Shown: positions 24,210 through 33,652, counted from the stretch's first letter. The stretch: DNA of 64,000 bases from Bacteroidota bacterium (GCA_023434025.1 JAEYTL010000026.1:1-64000), one strand, 5' to 3'. Notes: a model not told the origin generated them from the sequence alone. A program made the numbers and translations.

Positions 24210-27200
24210 TTAAGAAACCAAAACCCATTCCCCACTTGCCATAAGGCTTTCGGCTTTTTTGTATTTCATGGTTTCCGTTTTACCGCTCATTACGTGTTTT
24301 ACGGTAACAGTATCATTTCGGTTAATTTTTGGTGTTTCACGAACAACTGTCTCCGTAACCGGCTGACGTTGCGTTTGACCTGCCTCACGGTTTTGTGCCG
24401 CTAAAGAATCCGAATTAGGGATTTCGTCTTTAGATGTTTTATAGTTTTCTTTCTGACGCACTTCTCTTGCTTCCTGAATATTGGCGTTGTTTTGATTCGG
24501 AAGGTCTCCTTTAAACAAGAAGGAAATAACATCCTTGTTTACCTTATCCAGCATGACTCTAAACAAATTAAAGGCTTCAAATTTATAAATCAGCAACGGG
24601 TCTTTTTGTTCATGAACAGCCAGCTGAACCGATTGTTTCAGTTCATCCATTTTACGGAGATGTTTTTTCCAGGCTTCATCCACAATGGCTAACGTGATGT
24701 TTTTTTCAAAATCAGCAACCAATTGTTTCCCTTCAGTTTCGTAGGCTTTTTTGAGGTCAGTTACTACATTCAATGTTTTCTGTCCGTCACTGAAAGGAAC
24801 TACAATCCGCTCATATTGATTATTTGGGTTTTCATAAACGTTCTGAATAATAGGAAACGCCTCTCGGGCATCTCGGGCATTCTTTTCTTCGTAATATGAC
24901 AAAGCAGCTTTATACACTTTTCCGGTAATTTCAGCTTCAGAAAGTTTGTTAAACTCACTTTCGGTGATGGGGGAAGTGATTGAAAAATAACGAATTAGTT
25001 CAAATTCAAAGTTTTTAAAATTGGTTGCCGCTTTGTTTTCATTCGTAATGTTTTCACAGGTGTCATACAACATATTGGCAATATCCACTTTCAAACGCTC
25101 ACCATGCAAGGCATGTCTTCTTCGTTTATAGACTACTTCCCTTTGTGAGTTCATGACATCGTCATACTCCAATAAACGTTTACGTACACCAAAGTTGTTT
25201 TCTTCCACTTTTTTCTGAGCTCTTTCAATCGATTTGGTCATCATCGAATGTTGGATTACTTCTCCTTCTTTTAAGCCCATTCTGTCCATTACTTTGGCAA
25301 CTCTTTCAGAGCCAAACAAACGCATTAAATTGTCTTCTAATGAAACATAAAACTGTGAACTTCCGGGATCTCCCTGACGACCCGCACGACCACGCAACTG
25401 TCTGTCAACACGTCGGGAATCGTGGCGTTCTGTACCGATAATGGCCAGACCACCGGCAGCTTTTACTTCAGGGGTGAGTTTAATATCCGTTCCCCGGCCG
25501 GCCATGTTGGTTGCAATGGTCACAATACCCGGTTTTCCGGCTTCGGCAACAATTTCGGCTTCCTTTTTGTGCATTTTGGCATTCAAAACGTTATGCGGAA
25601 TGCTTCGCATTTTCAACATTCGACTCAATAATTCTGAAATCTCAACCGAAGTGGTACCAATCAATACCGGTCTTCCGGCTTGCGAAAGCTTGGTTACATC
25701 TTCAATAACGGCATTGAATTTTTCACGCGTGGTTTTATAAATTAAATCTTCCTGATCTTTTCGGGCGATTGGCCGGTTGGTTGGGATTTCTACCACATCC
25801 AGTTTATAAATCTGCCAGAGTTCTCCGGCTTCTGTTACGGCAGTTCCCGTCATACCGGCTAATTTGCTGTACATACGGAAATAATTTTGAAGCGTAACCG
25901 TTGCAAAAGTTTGTGTGGCCGCCTCAATTTTTACGTTTTCTTTGGCTTCGATAGCCTGGTGTAAGCCGTCAGAATAACGACGGCCATCCATGATACGGCC
26001 GGTTTGCTCATCTACAATCATGATTTTGTCTTCCATGATTACGTATTCTACATCTTTTTCAAAAAGAGTATAGGCTTTTAATAATTGAGTCAACGTATGA
26101 ATACGCTCTGATTTGATGGAAAAATCCTGAAATAATTTTTCTTTTTCTTCGGCTTCTTCATCTTTAGCCAGATTCATTTTTTCAATTCTGGCAATTTCAT
26201 AACCAATGTCCGGTAACACGAAAAAGTTTTCATCGGTATCTTGCGATAAAAACTTCACCCCGTTATCGGTCAATTCAACTTGATTATTTTTTTCTTCAAT
26301 CACAAAATACAACGCTTCATCTACTTTAGGCATTTCACGGTTGTTATCCTGCATGTATTGGTTTTCTGTTTTTTGAAGTAATTGTTTGATACCTTCTTCG
26401 CTCAAAAATTTAATCAACGCTTTGTTTTTTGGCATCGAACGATAGGCTCTCAACAGTTGAAAACCACCTTCTTTGGTGTTTCCTTCTTTAATCAGGCGTT
26501 TAGCTTCGGTTAAAAATCCGGTGGCTAAATTGCGTTGTAAGGCAACCAAATGATCTACTTTTGGTTTTAATTCATTAAACTCATGCCGGTCGCCTTGCGG
26601 AACCGGTCCGGAAATAATCAATGGCGTTCTGGCATCGTCAATCAATACAGAGTCCACCTCATCCACGATGGCAAAATTATGTTTGCGTTGTACCAGATCG
26701 TTTGGCGAGTGAGCCATGTTGTCTCTCAGGTAATCAAAACCAAATTCGTTGTTGGTCCCATACGTGATATCGGCTTCATACGCTTTTCTTCTGGCATCTG
26801 TGTTGGGTTGATGGTTGTCAATACAATCCACTGTTAACCCGTGAAATTCAAATAGTGGAGCTTTCCAGGTGCTGTCACGTTTTGCCAGATAATCATTCAC
26901 GGTTACCAGATGCACGCCGTTTCCGGTTAAGGCGTTCAAGTAAAGCGGGAGTGTAGCCACTAAGGTTTTTCCTTCTCCGGTTTGCATCTCGGCAATTTTT
27001 CCCTGATGTAACACCACTCCACCAATCAGCTGAACATCATAGTGAATCATGTCCCACGTAATTTCTTTTCCGGCAGCATTCCAGGAATTAGCCCAAACCG
27101 CATTGTCTCCTTCAATGGAAATATAAGATTTTGTGGCGGAAAGTTCAATATCTTTCGGGGTGGCTTTTACAATTATAGATGTATTGTCTTTGAAACGTTT

Positions 27201-27560
27201 TGCAGTTTCTTTCACCACTGCAAAAGCTTCCGGAAGAATTTCATTTAATGTTTTTTCTGAAATTTCATAGGCTTCTTTTTCCAAAGCATCAATAGAAAGA
27301 TAGATGTCTTCTCTTTGATCGATATTGGTAATCTGATCAACTTCTGCTTTCAGTTTAGCGATTTTTGCGTCTTTTTCTGCACGAGCCTGTTTTATTCTTT
27401 CTTTAAAAGAAACGGTTTTGGCACGCAATTCATCGTTTGAAAGAGCGGAAAGACTACTTTCCAAAGCCTTTATTTTGGTGATAAGTGGTTGTATTGCTTT
27501 GACATCTTTTTCGGATTTGTCTCCCACAAATGCTTTCAGAATACTATTAATGAAACTCAT
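24210..27560 (-). CDS. secA: Preprotein translocase ATPase SecA
   Basis: 1116 residues, long compared with E. coli SecA (901) but usual for Bacteroidetes, because of insertions in the first half. It powers protein export through SecYEG. Walker A at 193-200 (QTGEGKTL), DEVDS Walker B near residue 300, preprotein cross-linking region around 330-560, second NBD with GTTSVEISELLSRML and NMAGRGTDIKLTPEV, and QLRGRAGRQGDPGSSQFY. The C-terminal zinc motif (CxCxnCH) is missing; the tail instead ends with KHVMSGKTETMKYKKAESLM. The start overlaps nothing and a terminator precedes it, so it has its own promoter, which I could not place. Confidence 0.98.
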   Translation of the reverse strand: MSFINSILKAFVGDKSEKDVKAIQPLITKIKALESSLSALSNDELRAKTVSFKERIKQARAEKDAKIAKLKAEVDQITNIDQREDIYLSIDALEKEAYEISEKTLNEILPEAFAVVKETAKRFKDNTSIIVKATPKDIELSATKSYISIEGDNAVWANSWNAAGKEITWDMIHYDVQLIGGVVLHQGKIAEMQTGEGKTLVATLPLYLNALTGNGVHLVTVNDYLAKRDSTWKAPLFEFHGLTVDCIDNHQPNTDARRKAYEADITYGTNNEFGFDYLRDNMAHSPNDLVQRKHNFAIVDEVDSVLIDDARTPLIISGPVPQGDRHEFNELKPKVDHLVALQRNLATGFLTEAKRLIKEGNTKEGGFQLLRAYRSMPKNKALIKFLSEEGIKQLLQKTENQYMQDNNREMPKVDEALYFVIEEKNNQVELTDNGVKFLSQDTDENFFVLPDIGYEIARIEKMNLAKDEEAEEKEKLFQDFSIKSERIHTLTQLLKAYTLFEKDVEYVIMEDKIMIVDEQTGRIMDGRRYSDGLHQAIEAKENVKIEAATQTFATVTLQNYFRMYSKLAGMTGTAVTEAGELWQIYKLDVVEIPTNRPIARKDQEDLIYKTTREKFNAVIEDVTKLSQAGRPVLIGTTSVEISELLSRMLKMRSIPHNVLNAKMHKKEAEIVAEAGKPGIVTIATNMAGRGTDIKLTPEVKAAGGLAIIGTERHDSRRVDRQLRGRAGRQGDPGSSQFYVSLEDNLMRLFGSERVAKVMDRMGLKEGEVIQHSMMTKSIERAQKKVEENNFGVRKRLLEYDDVMNSQREVVYKRRRHALHGERLKVDIANMLYDTCENITNENKAATNFKNFEFELIRYFSITSPITESEFNKLSEAEITGKVYKAALSYYEEKNARDAREAFPIIQNVYENPNNQYERIVVPFSDGQKTLNVVTDLKKAYETEGKQLVADFEKNITLAIVDEAWKKHLRKMDELKQSVQLAVHEQKDPLLIYKFEAFNLFRVMLDKVNKDVISFLFKGDLPNQNNANIQEAREVRQKENYKTSKDEIPNSDSLAAQNREAGQTQRQPVTETVVRETPKINRNDTVTVKHVMSGKTETMKYKKAESLMASGEWVLVS

Positions 27561-27590
27561 AATTTGATAGTTTAATATTTAATTTTTAAC

Positions 27591-27615
27591 AAAAAAAAAG
27601 CCTCGTGTGAGACTT
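27591..27615 (-). terminator. Terminator after the DUF2795 gene
   Basis: On the minus strand AAGTCTC, loop ACAC, GAGGCTT (one wobble) followed by a run of T residues. Confidence 0.75.
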
Positions 27616-27638
27616 CTTTCTGCTGTTTTTATTTTTGT

Positions 27639-27860
27639 TTAATATTCATCCTCGTTCCAAAGATAATCTTCGTCGGTTGGATAATCCGGCCAAATTTCTT
27701 CCATCGATTCATATATTTCGCCTTCGTCTTCTATAGATTGAAGGTTTTCCACTACTTCGAGCGGAGCTCCCGTTCTGATAGCATAGTCAATAAGCTCATC
27801 TTTGGTGGCTGGCCACGGTGCATCGCTTAAATAGGATGCTAATTCTAATGTCCAATACAT
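27639..27860 (-). CDS. DUF2795 domain protein
   Basis: 73 residues. MYWTLELASYLSDAPWPATKDELIDYAIRTGAP followed by an acidic tail (EDEGEIYESMEEIWPDYP, DEDYLWNEDEY) fits the DUF2795 family, small acidic proteins with a helical core. Function unknown. It precedes secA on the same strand but is separated by a terminator. Confidence 0.8.
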   Translation of the reverse strand: MYWTLELASYLSDAPWPATKDELIDYAIRTGAPLEVVENLQSIEDEGEIYESMEEIWPDYPTDEDYLWNEDEY

Positions 27861-27984
27861 CTTCTATCGATTTAATTTTATGCAAAAATAAATTTTCTAC
27901 TGAAATAGTCAAGTAAAAAGTAATTTATTTTACCAAAAAGTAATTTTTCATACTTTTTAAAGGTAAGAACGTATTTTTTTGAGT

Positions 27985-28013
27985 GAAAAAAATCCGCTGC
28001 CAACGTGCAACGG
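27985..28013 (-). terminator. Terminator after the cobalamin adenosyltransferase gene
   Basis: On minus: CCGTTGC, loop ACGTTG, GCAGCGG, then ATTTTTTT. Seven pairs with one wobble. Confidence 0.75.
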
Positions 28014-28022
28014 GATCTTAAT

Positions 28023-28595
28023 TTACTCCTTCCTCGGAATCCACTTTACTTCATCCGCATGAAGATCATATGACAACTTTCGTGCCAAGACAAAAAGGTA
28101 GTCAGAAAGTCGGTTCAGGTATTTTAAAACCTGCTCATCTGTCGGTTCTAATTCGTGAAGGTGCACCGACAGGCGTTCGGCCCGGCGACAAACACAACGG
28201 GCAATATGACAATATGACACTGTTGTGTGTCCGCCCGGAAGCACAAAATGTGTCATGGGAGGTAAAGCATCATTCATCATATCGATTTCATTTTCCAACA
28301 ATTGAATGTCTGTATCCGAAATTCGATTGATGTTCAATCTGGGTTGTCCGTTTTTCAGCACTTCTTTTTCGGGTGGTGTGGCCAAAATGGCGCCAACAGT
28401 AAACAGCCGGTCCTGCACTTCAATCAGTACTTGTTTGTATAATGGATTGATGTCTTGGTCACGAATTAATCCGATGTGTGAATTCAATTCGTCCACAGTT
28501 CCATAGCTTTCAATGCGGATATGGTGTTTCGGAACACGTGTGCCGCCAAAAAGTGCTGTGGTTCCTTTGTCGCCGGTTTTGGTATATATTTTCAT
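28023..28595 (-). CDS. Cob(I)alamin adenosyltransferase, PduO type
   Basis: 190 residues. N-terminal ATP-binding TKTGDKGTTALFGGTRVPKH at 4-23, then FVLPGGHTTVSYCHIARCVCRRAERL, the conserved helix that shapes the cobalamin site, and a C-terminal LNRLSDYLFVLAR. It transfers the adenosyl group from ATP to cob(I)alamin, making the cofactor of methylmalonyl-CoA mutase. With MeaB and the acyl-CoA carboxylase operon it points to a working propionate/methylmalonyl route. Single gene with a terminator. Confidence 0.93.
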   Translation of the reverse strand: MKIYTKTGDKGTTALFGGTRVPKHHIRIESYGTVDELNSHIGLIRDQDINPLYKQVLIEVQDRLFTVGAILATPPEKEVLKNGQPRLNINRISDTDIQLLENEIDMMNDALPPMTHFVLPGGHTTVSYCHIARCVCRRAERLSVHLHELEPTDEQVLKYLNRLSDYLFVLARKLSYDLHADEVKWIPRKE

Positions 28596-28598
28596 TTT

Positions 28599-28635
28599 TG
28601 AGTTGCTGAGGTTTTGAGTGGCTAAGGTACTAAGT
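28599..28635. repeat. Quasi-tandem short repeat (TTGCTGAGG words)
   Basis: GAGTTGCTGAGG, TTTTGAGTGGCTAAGG, TACTAAG form an imperfect repeat upstream of the adenosyltransferase gene. The reverse complement of 39882-39905 shares the words AGTTACTGAGG and TTCTGAGG, so the two tracts are one family. Confidence 0.55.
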
Positions 28636-28670
28636 TTTTTTGATGAGAGGAAGTTTTAAAGTAAAGTTAA

Positions 28671-29552
28671 CTAGTCTCTTTTATCTTGTGTCTGGTTCCT
28701 TAATATTTCCAAAAAACTCTCCACAAATCGTTCTCTAGCCCCACAGGCCAAATCAAAATACAAATCGGGTTCAATGAGTTCGATTTCCATCAAGTGAAGT
28801 TTATTTTCAATGACAATGCCATCTACCCGGGCATACAAAAGTTTTTCGGGAATTTTTGAAAGAACAAGCTCAGCTTGTGATACTAAATGGGCATTGGGCT
28901 CAATCAACGTGTATTTTCCACCGAATTGAATTTGTACTCTAAAATCGCTTTCTGTCGGTTTTTTATTGACGGCATACGAAAATTTTCCATTAAAAAAGAT
29001 AAATGAAGTTTCGCCCACTTCTTTTATTTCCGGACGAAATTCCTGTAAAAGAAAATCGTTGGTTTCAAAATGTTCTTTGAATTCTGTTTGGATGAATTCT
29101 AATTCGTTTCTGTCGATTAATTTTGTCAAATAACTTCCGGCAGAGAAGGCCGGTTTGAGGACTATTTTTTGCCAATTTTCAGGTATTAAAGTTTGTAAAT
29201 CCGGATTTGAGTTTTTTTTCAAAAAAATAGTCGGAAGTATTAAAATACCGATTTTTTCTAATTCTTTTAAATAAAATTTATGTTTGTTTTTCTGTATGAC
29301 AGAAATCGGATTGAGCGTTTTAATTCCTGATGATTCAATTTTTTTTAACCATTGATTAAACACAATCTCTTTTTGATAATAATCCCACGTATTTCTGAAA
29401 ATAAGGTAATCAAATTGTGTCCAGTCAACCGATTCATCATTCCAAACAACTGCTTTGGCTGAAATATTTTCTTTTGCAAAAAGCGGAATTAATTTTTGAT
29501 CCGATTCTAAAAGTTCAGGTAATCGGGCACAAGTGAGTATTCCAATTTTCAT
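28671..29552 (-). CDS. ATP-grasp family protein
   Basis: 293 residues with an ATP-grasp layout: WNDESVDWTQFDYLIFRNTWDYY in the N-terminal domain, NKHKFYLKELEKIGILILPTIF, KIVLKPAFSAGSYLT (ATP lid lysine) and a C-terminal ARVDGIVIENKLHLMEIELIEPDLYF, where the acidic residues bind Mg-ATP. Enzymes of this type join a carboxylate to an amine or similar; the substrate is unknown. It starts within the stop of a 47-residue membrane peptide gene (ATGA overlap), so the two are coupled. Confidence 0.82.
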   Translation of the reverse strand: MKIGILTCARLPELLESDQKLIPLFAKENISAKAVVWNDESVDWTQFDYLIFRNTWDYYQKEIVFNQWLKKIESSGIKTLNPISVIQKNKHKFYLKELEKIGILILPTIFLKKNSNPDLQTLIPENWQKIVLKPAFSAGSYLTKLIDRNELEFIQTEFKEHFETNDFLLQEFRPEIKEVGETSFIFFNGKFSYAVNKKPTESDFRVQIQFGGKYTLIEPNAHLVSQAELVLSKIPEKLLYARVDGIVIENKLHLMEIELIEPDLYFDLACGARERFVESFLEILRNQTQDKRD

Positions 29553-29692
29553 TTTGAGTCATGTTTCTTTTTGGAATAATAATTGGTTTTGAAGCTGCGG
29601 TTACGGCGATTTCCTCTTTGTTTGTTTGCCATTCGGGCTACAATTATAACTGCAACAAAAAGAACGACCACCACAATAATTAAGGTTTTCAT
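29549..29692 (-). CDS. Small single-span membrane peptide, 47 residues
   Basis: ATG at 29692, 47 residues: MKTLIIVVVVLFVAVIIVAR as a single membrane helix, then a strongly basic tail (ANKQRGNRRNRSFKTNYYSKKKHDSK). The stop TGA overlaps the ATP-grasp start as ATGA. A -7 element on minus (TAACTTTG, 29720-29713) lies 21 bases upstream. Topology with the basic tail inside is predicted by charge. I know no family; the coupling suggests a link with the ATP-grasp protein. Confidence 0.65.
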   Translation of the reverse strand: MKTLIIVVVVLFVAVIIVARMANKQRGNRRNRSFKTNYYSKKKHDSK

Positions 29693-29728
29693 AAGCGATA
29701 AACTTTATGTAACAAAGTTACAAATTGT

Positions 29729-30418
29729 TTATTTTATCCGTTCGTCCTTTTCAATAATTCCGTCCCGCAAACGAATAATTCGGTGAGCATAAGCGGCAAT
29801 TTCTTCTTCGTGAGTAACCAAAATAACCGTATTTCCGTTTTGGTGAATTTCGCCAAACAAAGCCATGATTTCTTCGGATGTTTTGGAATCTAAATTTCCT
29901 GTGGGCTCATCGGCCAAAATGATAGAGGGTTTGTTTACTAATGCTCTTCCAACTGCCACACGTTGCCGTTGACCTCCAGAAAGTTCATTGGGTTTGTGGT
30001 CCATTCTGTCGGCTAATCCAACCTGCTTTAATACTTCGGTGGCACGTTCGTGACGTTCTGATTTGGAGTATCCGGCATAAACCATCGGCAAGGCTACATT
30101 GTCTAAAGCAGTGGTTCTCGGCATCAAATTGAAGGTTTGAAATACAAATCCGATTTCTTTGTTTCGGATTTCGGCCAATTCATCATCGTGCATTTGACTT
30201 ACATCTTTTCCATTCAAAATATAAGTTCCGGAAGTTGGCGTATCCAAACAGCCTAAAAGATTCATCAATGTTGATTTTCCGGAACCCGATGGCCCCATTA
30301 AAGCCACATATTCCCCTTTGTTGATTTCCAAATCAATTCCTTTTAAAACATAAATCGTTTCACTTCCCAATACAAAGTTTCGTTTTAAAGCGGAGATTTT
30401 AATTAAAGGATTTGCCAT
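29729..30418 (-). CDS. ABC transporter ATP-binding protein (MacB/LolD type)
   Basis: 229 residues. Walker A GPSGSGKST, Q-loop FVFQTFNLMPRTTALDNV, signature LSGGQRQRVAVGRALVNKP, Walker B IILADEPTGNLDSKTSEEI, and H-loop VTHEEEIA. The FNLMPRTTALDNVALPMVYAG segment and short length place it with the LolD/MacB/FtsE group, which energises lipoprotein release or tripartite efflux. The matching FtsX-like permease is not adjacent in this window, so the partner cannot be named. Confidence 0.92.
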   Translation of the reverse strand: MANPLIKISALKRNFVLGSETIYVLKGIDLEINKGEYVALMGPSGSGKSTLMNLLGCLDTPTSGTYILNGKDVSQMHDDELAEIRNKEIGFVFQTFNLMPRTTALDNVALPMVYAGYSKSERHERATEVLKQVGLADRMDHKPNELSGGQRQRVAVGRALVNKPSIILADEPTGNLDSKTSEEIMALFGEIHQNGNTVILVTHEEEIAAYAHRIIRLRDGIIEKDERIK

Positions 30419-30421
30419 GTT

Positions 30422-30443
30422 GAATTTAGAAATTAGAAATTTT
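30422..30443. repeat. Quasi-tandem short repeat (GAATTTAGAAATTAG words)
   Basis: Lies between the ABC ATPase start and the methyltransferase end. The same words recur at 33285-33315 and 52410-52433. Confidence 0.55.
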
Positions 30444-30526
30444 AATACTGAAATCGGGTTTTATATATTTTCTTATAAGTAGAAAAAAAAACAACTTTGT
30501 TACAAAAAAGTTTAAATCACTTCAAA

Positions 30527-31348
30527 TTAAACCCTGATTAGTTCAAAAAGATATGAACTGAAAGTTTTATTTGGGTTGATGATAAAATGTTCTTTCATTT
30601 GTTCTTTTCTGAAAAAGACAATTCCCCATTGAAACGTATCAATCGTAACGGTTACTTTCGGATGGTTTTTGATGATTTCCCAGGCTTCTTCCATGTCTTT
30701 TGACCAGTGAATGTCATCGAAAATCCATACCGAATCGTTTGAAATAGTGGGTAATAATAATTCGAAATATTCTATTGTTGCATTTTTTGAATGGTTACCG
30801 TCGAAGTAAATGAGGTTGTCTGTTGTCTGTTGTCTGTTATCTGTTTTTAAATTGTCTTCAAATTTTGTGTTTACAAATTCAATGTTGTTTAAATTTTGTA
30901 ATTGACATTGATTTTTTGCAATTGAAATTGTTTGAGGGCAACCTTCCAACGATGTAATTTTAGCATTCTTATTTCCTAGCGACAAGGCAGATGTTGCTAA
31001 TCCTAAAGATGTTCCAATTTCCAAAATACTTTCAGGTTGAAAATAACGAACAAATCGAAACAATAATTCAGCATTTTTAGGAGAAATTCCAGCATTTTTT
31101 GCAATAGCGGATATTTTTCTTTGGTTAGTTTTAAAAACTCTTGAACCGGCACCAAAATCGGTTACTTCAATGGTGTTTTGATTTTCTAAAAGTGATTTTC
31201 GGTATTCTTTTAAAATGGAATATTCAGGATATTTATTTTCATCATAAAAGCAATTCGTTACCAAATCAAACACAAATGGCGAATGAACACCATGTTCGTT
31301 TTTGGAATGGAAAAGGAATTTTAGATATGATTTTATTAAATGATTCAT
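30527..31348 (-). CDS. Class I SAM-dependent methyltransferase
   Basis: 273 residues from ATG 31348 (MNHLIKSYLKFLFHSKNEHG); an upstream in-frame ATG at 31378 adds only ten residues from a repeat tract and is rejected. SAM-binding motif I ESILEIGTSLGLATSAL, an acidic residue in SLEGCPQTISIA, and LIYFDGNHSKNATIEYFELLLP fit an O-methyltransferase-like fold. The substrate is unknown. Residues encoded by 30812-30847 (KTDNRQQTTDN) come from a period-8 DNA repeat inserted in frame just before the LIYFDGNHSK strand. Confidence 0.85.
   Translation of the reverse strand: MNHLIKSYLKFLFHSKNEHGVHSPFVFDLVTNCFYDENKYPEYSILKEYRKSLLENQNTIEVTDFGAGSRVFKTNQRKISAIAKNAGISPKNAELLFRFVRYFQPESILEIGTSLGLATSALSLGNKNAKITSLEGCPQTISIAKNQCQLQNLNNIEFVNTKFEDNLKTDNRQQTTDNLIYFDGNHSKNATIEYFELLLPTISNDSVWIFDDIHWSKDMEEAWEIIKNHPKVTVTIDTFQWGIVFFRKEQMKEHFIINPNKTFSSYLFELIRV
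30812..30847. repeat. Period-8 repeat inside a coding region
   Basis: TGTCTGTT repeated about four times with small changes. On the coding strand it is read without stops as a Thr/Asp/Asn/Gln-rich insert in the methyltransferase. Confidence 0.7.
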
Positions 31349-31351
31349 GAG

Positions 31352-31413
31352 ATTTACACAAATTCCAAGAATTAGCACGAATTTAATTAGTGAAAATTAG
31401 TGCAATTCGTGTT
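31352..31413. repeat. Quasi-palindromic short repeat (AATTAGTG/CACGAATT words)
   Basis: The tract contains GCACGAATTTAATTAGTGAA and AATTAGTGCAATTCGTGTT, so it is partly self-complementary. It fills the space between the methyltransferase and the ABC-F gene. Confidence 0.55.
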
Positions 31414-31418
31414 AAGTT

Positions 31419-33278
31419 TTATTCCATTTTACTGGATAATTCAAACCACCTTTCTTCTTTATCTTCTAATTTCTTGATAATCGCTTGAAGCTCATTCGCT
31501 TTTTTCTCGATAGCATCATCCGCTACTTTTCCATCGGCAAATAGTTGTTCAATTTGCTTTTTCTCAAATTCTAAATCTTTGATTTCCCGTTCAATTTTTT
31601 GAAATTCTTTTTGTTCGTTAAATGTAAGACCTTCTTTAACTTGCTTTTCTTTCCAGTTTGTTTTTTCAGTACTAACATTCGATAGATTTTTGGGCTCGGC
31701 ACTATCTTCATACGCTCTAAAATCAGAATAGTTGCCAGGGAAATCTTCAATTACACCTTCGCCTCTAAAAACAAATAAGTGATCAACGATTTTGTCCATG
31801 AAATAGCGGTCGTGCGAAACCACTAACAAACATCCGGGAAAATCCAACAAAAAACTTTCCAAAACATTCAACGTAACAATATCTAAATCATTTGTTGGCT
31901 CATCTAGAATCAAAAAGTTTGGGTTCTGAATCAAAACCGTACATAAATACAGCCGTTTCAATTCGCCACCGCTTAATTTTTCCACAAAATCATATTGCTT
32001 TTTCGCATCAAAAAGGAAACGTTCCAACAATTGCGAAGCCGAGATAATTTTTCCTTTTGTGAGCGGAATGTATTCGCCGTATTCCTTTATAATGTCAATG
32101 ACTTTCTGCCCCGGTTTGGGGTTGATGCCGCTTTGCGTATAATACCCCACTTTAATCGTGTCGCCAATCACCACTTTTCCGGCATCCGGTTGCATGGTTT
32201 TGGTCAGAATATTTAAAAAAGTAGATTTTCCGGTGCCGTTTTTACCAATGATGCCAATGCGTTCCGCCCGTTGAAAATCATAGGAGAAATTGTCTAAGAT
32301 TACACGGTCATTGAATTTTTTATATAATTTGTGAAGCTCGATAATCTTACTTCCCATGCGTTCCATGTTGATTTCCAGCTCCACCACATTTTCTTTGCGG
32401 CGGCTTTCGGCCACAGCTTTTATCTTATAAAAATCATCCTGACGCGATTTGGATTTGGTTGTTCTCGCTTTGGGTTGGCGACGCATCCAGGCCAGTTCTT
32501 TTACAAAAAGGTTTTGAGCCTTGTCTATACTCGCATTTTCAGAGGCAATCCGTTCTTCTTTCTTTTGCAGATAATAGGAGTAGTTTCCTTTGTATTGATA
32601 TAATTTACCGTTTTCCAATTCAATGATTTCATTACACACCCGTTCCAAAAAGAAACGGTCATGCGTGACCATGAACAGCGTAATGTTTTCTTTCGCAAAA
32701 TAATCTTCCAGCCATTCAATCATTTCCAGGTCAAGGTGGTTGGTAGGTTCATCCAAAATCAACAAATCCGGGCGATTGATTAAAATAATAGCTAACGAAA
32801 GCCGTTTTTTCTGACCTCCTGAAAGACTTTTAACCTTTAGTTTAAAATCATCCAGCTTCAGTTTAAACAAAATCTGTTTAAACTGCGTTTCAAAATCCCA
32901 GGCATTATATTGATCCATTTTGTCAAAGGCGGCCTGGTACGCTTCTTCATTTTCCGGATTCAACAAGGCTTTTTCGTATTGCTCAATCACTTTCAGCGTT
33001 TCATTATCACTGGCAAAAATGCTTTCCTCAATGGTTAACTCATCCTGTAAATTGGGTTTTTGCGACAAAAAAGCCATTCGAATATTTTTTCGAATTACCA
33101 CTTGGCCGGTATCGGGCTCGTCAAAACCATTCAGGATGTTCATGATGGTTGTTTTTCCTGAGCCGTTTTTGGCGATAAATGCAATTTTCTGGTCTTTGTT
33201 AATGCCAAATGAAATGTTTTCAAACAGCACACGTTCGCCGAAGGATTTGGATATGTTTTCTACAGAAAGGTAATTCAT
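31419..33278 (-). CDS. ABC-F family ATPase (Uup-like)
   Basis: 619 residues with two complete ABC domains and no membrane segment. Walker A motifs AKNGSGKTT (about 36-44) and GKNGTGKST in the second half; signatures LSGGQKKRLSLA and LSGGELKRLYLC; Walker B LLILDEPTNHLD and FLILDEPTNDLD. Between them lies the charged P-site linker (KAQNLFVKELAWMRRQPKARTTKSKSRQDD), and a C-terminal coiled coil (KKQIEQLFADGKVADDAIEKK region) as in Uup. ABC-F proteins act on the ribosome or on DNA intermediates, not in transport. Confidence 0.95.
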   Translation of the reverse strand: MNYLSVENISKSFGERVLFENISFGINKDQKIAFIAKNGSGKTTIMNILNGFDEPDTGQVVIRKNIRMAFLSQKPNLQDELTIEESIFASDNETLKVIEQYEKALLNPENEEAYQAAFDKMDQYNAWDFETQFKQILFKLKLDDFKLKVKSLSGGQKKRLSLAIILINRPDLLILDEPTNHLDLEMIEWLEDYFAKENITLFMVTHDRFFLERVCNEIIELENGKLYQYKGNYSYYLQKKEERIASENASIDKAQNLFVKELAWMRRQPKARTTKSKSRQDDFYKIKAVAESRRKENVVELEINMERMGSKIIELHKLYKKFNDRVILDNFSYDFQRAERIGIIGKNGTGKSTFLNILTKTMQPDAGKVVIGDTIKVGYYTQSGINPKPGQKVIDIIKEYGEYIPLTKGKIISASQLLERFLFDAKKQYDFVEKLSGGELKRLYLCTVLIQNPNFLILDEPTNDLDIVTLNVLESFLLDFPGCLLVVSHDRYFMDKIVDHLFVFRGEGVIEDFPGNYSDFRAYEDSAEPKNLSNVSTEKTNWKEKQVKEGLTFNEQKEFQKIEREIKDLEFEKKQIEQLFADGKVADDAIEKKANELQAIIKKLEDKEERWFELSSKME

Positions 33279-33284
33279 GGTTTA

Positions 33285-33315
33285 AAGTTAGAATTCTGAA
33301 ATTAGAATTTAGAAG
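33285..33315. repeat. Quasi-tandem short repeat (GAATTCTGAAATTAG words)
   Basis: Just upstream of the ABC-F start. Same family as 30422-30443 and 52410-52433. Confidence 0.55.
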
Positions 33316-33652
33316 TGCAAAAGTAATGCTTTATTTTTTCTGAAACGAATGACTTGGGCTTATCCTTGTTATACTGATTTTACATTGCAGTCTGACTCAG
33401 GAAAAGAATATGACAAAATAGGTTCACATGGTGTGTTGAACTTTTACTGAGGCTAAAAGAGATAAAACGATTGTGTTTTGAATATTGATAAATGTAAAAT
33501 TTCCGAACATTTGGTGTAGGCAGTGACGCTAATTTAGTCAAATCAATATCATCACCCTGATTTTTACTAAAAATAAGAACTGAATTCCAGTCATACAAAA
33601 AATTCAGGATAAGAACAATTGAGTAAAGTGTAACCAATTTAAATTTAAAATA
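33316..33652. other. Intergenic region without recognised gene
   Basis: About 340 bases between the divergent ABC-F and lipoprotein genes. A minus-strand open frame of 93 codons exists here but has no family signal, overlaps the start of the lipoprotein gene and has no promoter-like element. I see no stable hairpin or consensus promoter. Confidence 0.4.

Noticed and set aside
24131..24235. N-terminal extension of the exported protein downstream of secA
   Set aside because: It would run through the secA stop and terminator hairpin; the internal ATG gives a clean signal peptide.
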